This document shows, piece after piece, positions 54,991-64,000 of a stretch of DNA of 64,000 bases. Under the pieces are notes generated by a model that searched no databases, was not told the origin of the DNA, and saw nothing but the letters and a program-made list of their open reading frames with translations. A program made the position numbers and the translations under genes. This stretch comes from Rotaria macrura (lineage: Eukaryota; Rotifera; Eurotatoria; Philodinida; Philodinidae). The stretch lies in contig OENT01000019.1 in NCBI GenBank assembly GCA_900239685.1, positions 307,257-371,256 on the forward strand, in the 5' to 3' direction. The first letter of the stretch is position 1, and each line of letters starts with the position of its first letter.

Positions 54991-56716
54991 ATATATACAT
55001 ATTTACATACTTCTATATGCATCTTTCCAATATAGAAATATTCCGATGGAAAATGAATCAATAATAGGTGTCTGAGTATTAAACTTCAATGAAAAATTGT
55101 GTAAACACTTATCATTGTCGTCTATGAAATATATTGTGAATGTACATAATTTCATATTTTCGAGAGTTTTACGTGAAAGATAGATAGCTAGTCATCGAAG
55201 CAATCTAAACTATTCAGACTTGTTTTTTTTTGTAAATTCATTGTTATTGTTTGTTTCTTTCATCATATCTAACTTTGCAGTGCGTGCTGTAGTTTTTGAA
55301 AATTGTTTTGTCACGCTTCTCAAACAATGTTCGTTTTAGTTTTTCTTCAATTATAAACATTTAGTTTTCTTAAAGTTATATGCGTATAAATATATAAATG
55401 CGTGTCTATAATGGCATATCCTTTTCATATAAATGGCACAAACGTATTTTCTGAAGTCAATTATTTTTAATAAGCAGGTAAGACTACTTCTCTTTTCAGT
55501 CGAGTGTATTAATGTGAAATACAGACTAGAAGACGACTGATGTGCTTCATCCATTTAATTCTATGAACTCTCGTCTATTAGATGAATGTAGACAATGGCA
55601 GAATGGGAAATAAAAGAAAGAGAGAAACCAAGGACGATGTACACACAATAACAACGCTTTTACTATTATTACTACATGCCCATAACTAACAGAACTACAA
55701 CGAGCTCGATCAAATAATCATAATCGCATTCTTCTCTTGTCTTGTTCTTCTTTTTTTACTGCTTATTCTCTTACATCGTCATCAATGCACGTCATCATCA
55801 GTCTAGAAAGTCGTTGTCATCGTCGTTGCGGCTGAGGTGCATTCAACAAGACAAGAAATCAACCACAGTCGCATCAGAAAGAGAGAGAGAGAGAGAGGAA
55901 AAAAGCACAAAAAAAACGACAAAAGTCTGGTCGAATGGTGATAATCAAAAATGTGTGCTCACGTCGACAAAAACAAGAAAGTGCCAATACGTATCATTCT
56001 CCATTCTGTCTATTAACTATTTATCATCATCATATTTAAAAATAAAAGTAGGATATATTCGCGTCATGCCAAGCTTGATAAATGGCATTACCTTTATAAA
56101 AATCAGTTTTTGTGTTTGTTTTTAATAACAATGCGAGAAGAAAATGAACGATAATTTCTCGAAAATAAACGACGAAGGAAAAGAAACAATTTTTTTAGTT
56201 TGTTAGATTTCACACATGAACTCGGCAAGATCAACTAGAATTCAGTATAGAAAAAAAAATATACACAAAGAAAATAATTGGGAAGTAAGAACTAAACCAA
56301 AAGCAAGACTCTGAATATTCACATATAGAGATCATCGAATTCCATATTAATAGGCGACTTGACTTGCCCTATGGTAACATCAGTAGAACATAACAAGAAG
56401 AAAAGGATTAGCATTTTTAGCACTATTACTAGTGCGTGAGCGCGCATGTATGCATCCATTTTTGTGCGTGCTCTAATAATGAATTTGCATGTTTTCTTCG
56501 CAGTCGTTCTCGTTTTTCTCTCTCTAGATATTGCACCTCCTCGAGTCTGGCCTAATTAGAAAGTAGTTGACATATACTCATATACATTTTGTACTTGTTG
56601 TTATTGTTAGTTGCTTTTCTTTTTTTTTCCTTTTATTTTTAGAGAAGCACTATTAGCATAACATTGACGAGCTAGCTTATTGCTGAGCTCTTCTTTTCTA
56701 TTCCATTCAGTATGCG

Positions 56717-59700
56717 ATGGTGTGTAGTAGTCACCTTAAAGCTAAGTAAGTGAAATAGATTTAATTATTATTTCGTATAAAAATTGATATTCTTAAGATA
56801 CGTTCGATTTTTAATCAAATATCATTTGTTCATACTTTGTTCTACATTTATTATGACATGTATTTGTATTGTTTTCTTCGTATATAAACATGATCCAATA
56901 CATTATGAACATTTACTACGAGTAAATTACTTCAATTTTGAAATGTATATTTTGTAAATTCTATTATTCAACTGACATTGTTAGGGTTTTCAAGCACATG
57001 GAACAAAAAGATCTGATGAATATCGAAAATTAATTGCACTTATACGTGAAACTCAAACAACACATTTATTTCCACATTCAATTGATAGCAAAGTAGGTGA
57101 CTCCATTTAACATTAATAAGATAGTGAATATCTCATAGAGCCTAAGACAGAAGTAAAATTCGATTTTGGTTATGAAACAAAAACATCATAGGAATGAAGA
57201 TTCTAACAAATATATATTTAGGCAAAAGTTATTCATGAATATTCTTTGTGTAAAATAGATATTTCAACAGACACCATATTCATCTTTCAATCCACATACG
57301 AATCCTTGCTCTAAACGATTTTATGTATCTCAATGTCCTATACGTAAGTTTTAAGCTATCATTAATAAATGTAAACAGTTGAAACAAAATAACAACTAAT
57401 TGATCAATCTCATATTGTAGTTCCTTATGGAGAACTAACATTTCAATTCGATAATAACAATACGAAACTATTCGATAATATAAATACGTTCAAAGCTGTC
57501 TGTAAACTTGAATGGAATTTACGTTCTTCATACACAAATTGTTCAATGAACCATACATGCTGTCAATTGATTGGACCAGGTAAATAATTCTAAACTAAAT
57601 ATTATTTACGTAAGAAATAAAATGTTCATGAGAAGAATGATGAATTGAAAAATTTCTGGGTGAATGATTATTGCGATTGGTTTTTGGAGTTTGGCCAAAA
57701 TAAATCATATCATCTTATTAATTCTTTTCTAGTTAATCTTCTCTTCAATGATCAATTGATTTCATCGGAAAAGTGTGATAATATAACACAAAATGATCTT
57801 AATGAATATAAACAAGAATGGTTTTCATGTAAATTATCATCATGTTTAAATAGTAAACTTGAAAAATATCTAACTTACATTGAATCATCATTGCTATTCA
57901 AAATTTATATATCAATCGAAAATAATCCAGCACAACTTATACATTTATATAATTCAATCTATAATTATAAAGATGAACATTTTTTCTATTTAAAATACGT
58001 CAATTTCGATTTAAACAATGAAGAAATCATATTTAAATATTCTTTTGAAAGAAATCAATACTTAATTTATCTAACAATATGCATTTACTTATTTTGTCTT
58101 GTGTTATTTGTAAAAAATTTATTCTTCATTTTAAGTATTATTTGTCATATATTATTGACATTTTTTTCTTGTTTTATTATTTACTATTATGCATTTCATT
58201 TACCAACAACAATATTGAATTATACAGGTTTAATATTATATCTATTTTTAATACTTATCGATTCATTTCTATGGTATATTTGTTGGTTTATTAATAAACA
58301 TAGACGTGATGATTGTACAATTCAACGTATTATTGAAAATTTGCTCACACAAACATTTTTCTATTTAGTACCAAAAAATTTAACATCTATTATTATATTT
58401 GTTATAACATATACGAATCAAATAATAGCATTACAATGTTTCACAGTATTTTCTTTTTTACTCACATCAATATCATTTTTAATATCGTTTATTCTTTATC
58501 CAGGTAATTCAATTATGTTTGAGCTAGAATATAAATAGTTGCAATCAAACGAAGAGAAATGAATATTAATGATCAAAAAAAAGAATGAGATTGTTCGAGA
58601 TTTTATTATCTCAAGGTTATAAGATAAATCAACATAAGAAAAAGAAAGCAAAGTCTCAGGAGAAAACATAAACAAAATAGAATATTCGCCGGCTAATTAG
58701 ATTAATCCTTTGAGTACAAATAAAATACAATCTTAATTTCAGAAATCGCTCGTAAATGTGAAGAAAGAAAACGTGTCGAATAATCTTAACTTGATAGAAA
58801 ATATAAATCTATGGATAATGTCTTATCGTAATGAAATTATGAATTTCAATGAAGAATCTAGTCAACTGTGCTAAGTTTAACAAACAAATAATATTTCAAT
58901 TAATCTTTACTGTTCAATAAGAATCATAGTGATTGTTTTCTAGCTTATCGTTCGTAGTACAATCTTACTGTAGATACTATTATTATTAGAAAATCAATAA
59001 TAAGAAGTCTATGCATCTATAATTAAATATATATATTCGAATTGTAATTCAGACTCTAAAGCAACAAAACATTCCACCGATTCCGTAGATTTTTTTCCAC
59101 AAAAAGAATATTAAATATATATTTATATGTATATTTGCTGAATTCTTCAGATGTTGCACAGATACAGATTGAATTAATCTGTGAAGAAATGCAACCGATG
59201 TATTCACATCTTTATCTACTTAGTCATGGAAAGTTTATGCATTATTGTTCTAACATTCCTATTTGAGATCTAGGAAAAGACAAATAAATTTTCTAGATTC
59301 GTTTGAATTATTGTATACTATCCTGTGAGGTAATGAACTGTTTTTCGATGATAGAATTAATAGAATTCATTTTCGAAACTTTTTTAAAAACTATTTAGCC
59401 TATCATACCAAGAGATTTGAAAAGTCAACGCATGTTTCAAGTTTAGATTTTTGAAAATCCGTACGTCATAAAATGTCTAAGATTCTTAGTACAGTAAAAT
59501 AATGTCATTGTAAAATGTTCATATATGTATCATTGATACCGTTAACACGAATAATATCTTTCATACTACTTCAAATTACTAATATTTTAGTCAATCAAGT
59601 ATATCATCATCTAACAATCTATTCATTATCTGTGTCGTGAATATGTGTATATAAATATATATGTATATTTTTTTCTAGCTGCATTCATATTCATACTTCG

Positions 59701-62234
59701 TTATAAATCATTCATTCCAACTACCGAACATTTTTCTCTATATCTTATAACATCGGCAACAAGCTATGTTACAAATCGTGTTGTTCCCTATCTTATCGTA
59801 CGATTGAAAGTATTGTGGCTAGTATTACTCACGATAATATCTTTAGTGGCTATCATTATCATATTTAAATGGCCCAAATTACAATTTAACGTTTGTAATG
59901 TAACATTTGATACATTACCAAGTCATGTATCATCGAGTATTGAAGCAACTTCATTAACTAGTTTAGATATTGATGTAACCTATTATGTTGGTTCTCATTG
60001 GGATGGACCAAATGAATCGTTCATACCACTCAGCGATATTCCTATACTTGATTATACTTCAGAAAATAGAATGACATCGAAACCTGACGGAAGCGATACA
60101 TTTATATATGCATTAAAACAAAATTTATCGAAATTAATACAACTCTGTTCATCGATACCACGTCAAACAATTAAGAAATCATTTTCATACAAACATTATC
60201 ATCGTCATGTATCATCACAATTATTTCATGAGAGTTCAACTATTGAGTAAGAATAGGATTTGTTTCATAGAAAGATTTGTCGTTCTATGTGAGATGTTCT
60301 ACAAGGTTATGCATGCCAACATATATAGACAATAATGATAAGAAGAGAACTAAGAATGAAAGCTTGGGAAATGAACAATGACTAACCCGATAATGATTCT
60401 AATTGCGTTTGACAATAAATGCATGTTCTATGAAATAGAAAGGAAAAGAATGAATTCATTTATTCCAAGATATTCTTAAAAGATTCTCTCAATAACAGAG
60501 ATTGAAAAGAAAACTTCATTTAATTTCGTCAATGAAAGAATAATTTGGATAAGTATAGATAAGCATAATCTAACGACAAGGTCTGTTCTGGATTAGGATC
60601 GGGTCATGTTCCTCGTCAATTTGCCACAATCTTTATTAGTCCTTCATTACTGTCTCCATTGATATTATACGATGACATTGATGAAAAAATTATCGAGTCA
60701 TCATAGAACTAGGCAGTTGTCCTAGTCTAGATCAATTTAAATAAAAAACAAAGAAAAGCAGAAGAAGAACTTTCTCATGCTAACATTATGCTTTTGTGTA
60801 TATTGGATACTTGTAAATGAATAAATTTATCTATATCAATCAACATCAACGTTGTTATTGATAATAAATTAATACGGAGGGAGCGAATGTGGCATCATAA
60901 CTATTAGAAATCAATCGATTGAAATCTGAATCAGTTAAAAAAGAATGATTTAATCACGTTTCATGAATGATCAATGAAGAAAGGGTATATCTTTTCATCA
61001 CAGTTGATTTGCATATATATATATCTTGAAGAAGATTAAATAAGATATTATAGTCAATACAAACAAACGATATTCTATTATTCAAGGCATAGTTTTTAAG
61101 AATTGCACGCCACAAATATATTAATTTCGAAAATTCTTATTTTTGTTATCTTTTGCATTTTAGTACTTCAACTAGTTCAACTGATGATGAAGATTTACAT
61201 GTAAATCATGGTGGTTGTTTTGGTGATTTTTATCTAGCTGATTCTGAAACTTCATTAATTGCAAATACAAAATTTTCTTCATACATTCAATATCGTAGTA
61301 GTCAAACAAATAATTGTACACACATATGTTCATTGAATACAACCGAATACAAATATCAATGTATATTTTGTTTAAATTCTCTATATTATTCGTCGAATAA
61401 AAATGATGATTTATTTTTAATTCGAAATGGTTTAAGATTCATCAATGATGTTCAAAATCCACGTTATCTATTTCAAACCATCAATTATAAATGGTTAATA
61501 AAAACAAATTTAAATAACTATCTAGAATGGCAATTATTGATTAAAAATTTAGAAACGAATTCTTTTACAAAATTTTATTCAACAATTTTTACGCGTCTGT
61601 CGTTTTGGTGGACTAGTGAAATATTTTCAACTTATGCCATAATGGAGCAATTACAACAGGAAAAATATTTTCTGATGGCTGTTAAATTTGTTGTTATATT
61701 TGTTTTCCTAACATTATTCACTGGTATTCTAGGAATATTTGTTACATTAACTATACTATTAAACTATGTTACTTGTATAGCTATATTGACGTTATTTAAT
61801 TATACATTGACTATTGAAAATTTATCTTATTTTATTATTTCGCTTATTTTTTGTTCACAATATTCAATACTCTATTCAATTAGGTAATTGTCATGTTTCT
61901 TTCATTGTTTTGTATTTAATATGTTTATGCTTAGTTCGTGTAGAAATCAACTAGCAGATTAAAAGAGAGAGAAAATTTCTCTTGAAAATTTACTTCAAGT
62001 ATAAGTTCTATGAATCGTTGAGTACAAAATCAATTTCAATTTCTTAAATCATTGTTTTCTACGTACAGATCTCTATTATTAAAAATGTCAATTATCATTG
62101 AAAACTATATATGCCATGAATTTTTAGTTGAGGTTTCAGCGATGCATTCGATTATGAACAATTTAAAGATTGTTGTTATTTCTTTTATCCGCTTGATACT
62201 TTTTAGTGAGTCGAATTTCAATTTTAACAGCTAA
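56717..62234 (+). CDS. disp: Dispatched-like sterol-sensing-domain (RND) membrane protein
   Basis: In other animals Dispatched exports lipid-modified Hedgehog. Exons: 56717-56745, 56798-56921, 56985-57092, 57259-57343, 57421-57579, 57633-58503, 59679-60246, 61164-61883, 62069-62205 (or to a stop at 62234). TM1 is near residues 19-38, followed by G-F-Q-A-H-G-T like the G-F-E-P-R-G-T of Dispatched. A Cys-rich luminal loop has a C-C pair. The sterol-sensing block in the 57633 exon ends I-A-L-Q-C-F, like T-A-I-R-C-F. A second TM set follows from 59760. Two oddities: joining 57579 (phase 1) to the only good acceptor (57633, phase 0) breaks frame, and the relay motifs are degenerate (TM4 G-A-D-D became L-I-D-S; the TM10 Asp is missing). 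The last helices are not visible, so the 3' end may lie outside the window or be lost. An acceptor (cag) sits just before the start. Confidence 0.75.
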
Positions 62235-64000
62235 ATATCAACTCACAGAAGTCACACATTCGAGAGAAACGATATTCACTTTCTTCGTACATCATATCAA
62301 ACGGAATATAATTTTTAGAGTATGATGACCCAAGCATTATGCTCGTTGTCGATCATGTAAATAAATAGAAACAATCTGTGCAAATAATTATTTGCAGTTT
62401 ACATTAGATTTAATGAAACGATGATGGGAAGTAAAGAGAAAAAAAAAATTTTTACACATACGAACACACTCTTGAATGAGAATACTTCGTAAAGTCAAAG
62501 ATACTGCATGCCACAACATACATAATTGTATGTTCTACACATTATTAACAATTGAATCGTATTCTTTAGTATTCGTAGAGAACTGTTTAGTCTTTCGCGA
62601 AAATTTAAAAGTAGCTTTTAACTATTCTCCAGAGAATCTTCTATCTTTCTACTCCCATTAATTCAATACATCACTTAATTTTGTATGAAAAGAACTTTTA
62701 CACTGAAGAGTCATGACATACCTGCTTTTTTAAAATAAATATCAACTTTTATTTATGTCACAATAGTTAACTTACTCAGTACTTTGATGTGAACACATTC
62801 GTATGAGCAATCATAAGAACATCAACATTAGTCGAGGTACTGTATGTCAATGTTTTCTTCATATTTATCAATACATCAACGAGGTTAAAAAATCTTTTTT
62901 GTTAAATAGTTACGCAACGTTATCTATCCATGGAAACACTCCAAGTATTTCTCTATAATAAATATTAAAATTCTACGACTATTGCCTTTTTTTGAATTCA
63001 TGAAAAATCATCAGACGCTTTTTGTTTTTCATATTGTATTCATTTAGAATTCAAATCGATCCACATGATTACATTTTCAACATTTACAAATTAATTCTAT
63101 TTTTACATTGAAACGAAAAACTTGTTAGCACTGCTTGTTCAGGGTTGAAATTTGTAGCATATATGGTTTTTTCAACCTCATTATACTAATGCAAAACACA
63201 CAAAGCGCATGTTTTGCAAGGATGCACAGTTACCAGGCGAACAATTCTTTTCATCTGTTTCTGCATGGCGAACCTAAAATCTTTTTCTCTAATTAATTTT
63301 GTCTTATTGTTTTTTTCCGATAGTTATTATTCTAACCGTTCCTTTAACTCATAAATCACTCAATCCTACGTATAATTTTCATACACTCACAGAGAATTTC
63401 GAAGCATAGATGATAAATTGAAAAATACTAATAGTGATCATGTCCTAAATATAGAATTTCATCGGGTCATTCTTTTTTCTAATGTCCATCATACTATGTC
63501 AAGAAGAAATGAATTTATCATTAATGAATACTTACAAGTTCCAAAATAACACTATTTGAATTCAGCATAACTTGATCTCTTAAGTTTGGTATACTAACAA
63601 TATTAGCATTGACAGAAAGTAAAATACATTATGATTCGATACGCACGACGTTAGCACTAATTCTCAATCTGATTTTGGCAAACAGAACTATAACTCAACT
63701 TTACACTAAGATAGTTTAAAATTTCTAGTTAATAATCCTTGTTATCTATGATGTATCTGTGTACAGAGACAAAAAAAAATCATCATAGCTTTATCTCAAT
63801 CATGTTCTGTCTGATTAAGATTTACACGGTTCTAGAACGGTAGTGAAAATCTTATCGTTCGACAGTTATTTTCATTTGATACAACATTCTCAGATATAAA
63901 TCAAACAATTTTAATATTCGATGTATCACACTTTTCGTTTCAACCAAATTAGCTTCGAACTATCTAAAATTTCATTATTGAAACATAAATTTTATAGTTT
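62235..64000. other. right flank, no gene recognised
   Basis: AT-rich. If the Dispatched-like gene is complete, its last exon should be downstream of 62205, but no matching membrane-helix exon with splice sites is visible up to the window edge. Confidence 0.5.

Larger units (their letters stand above)
52035..56716. other. intergenic, microsatellite-rich
   Basis: 4.7 kb with the PARP 3' end signal and many simple repeats: (ATTC)n at about 54361-54417, (AAAT)n followed by (AT)n at about 54950-54990, CT-runs near 53901-53916, and GA-runs near 55880-55898. Short frames (53597-54047, 55742-56125) arise from these biased tracts. No gene recognised. Confidence 0.6.

Noticed and set aside
55742..56125. 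127-codon plus-strand ORF with an Arg/Glu run
   Set aside because: The R-E-R-E run is a translated GA microsatellite; no motif or splice pattern.

Overview
This is an AT-rich (roughly 30% GC by eye) metazoan nuclear fragment. Genes are split by many short GT-AG introns, mostly about 45-90 nt with a few of 0.5-2 kb, and are separated by long AT-rich intergenic stretches. Animal-specific genes (OVO-like zinc-finger factor, Dispatched, rhodopsin-type GPCR, PI5P 4-kinase, GM2-activator-like protein, HEATR4-like protein) sit beside a bacterial-type family 26 beta-mannanase. That mixture, the base composition and the tiny introns fit a bdelloid rotifer (Rotaria/Adineta type). The organism is inferred, not proven.

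Layout. 1-5959: mostly non-coding, simple repeats, one unexplained long ORF (1891-2361, minus). 5960-9431 (+): peptide-type GPCR in four exons with a 2.1-kb third intron. 9531-9767 (-): small possible membrane protein. 10.79-12.0 kb and 13.85-14.7 kb (+): unrecognised Ser/Lys-rich intracellular proteins. 14891-15118 (+): small coiled-coil protein. 18938-22062 (+): OVO-like C2H2 transcription factor with a frame-preserving extra exon enclosed between inverted repeats. 25385-27578 (+): PI5P 4-kinase in ten exons. 29428-29822: non-autonomous DNA transposon with target-site duplication. 34759-36493 (-): secreted GH26 mannanase with signal peptide, catalytic domain and bacterial-type C-terminal binding domain. 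38.45-40.83 kb: cluster of small secreted-protein genes (GM2-activator-like, an unknown secreted peptide precursor, a ShKT-type Cys-rich peptide, a decayed Ly6-like pseudogene). 41488-47506 (-): 20-exon HEATR4-like gene, head-to-head with a PARP-catalytic-domain gene (47633-52034, +) across 126 bp. 52.0-56.7 kb: non-coding, microsatellite-rich. 56717-62234 (+): Dispatched-like sterol-sensing-domain transporter whose usual proton-relay acidic residues look degraded and whose reading frame breaks at one intron.

The genes do not form one pathway. The most unusual signals are the inverted-repeat-enclosed exon in the ovo-like gene, a 361-bp foldback in the PARP intron, the intron-bearing mannanase, and the relay-deficient Dispatched. 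All exon models were assembled by hand from reading frame, splice-site consensus and phase. Where phases do not agree I say so.
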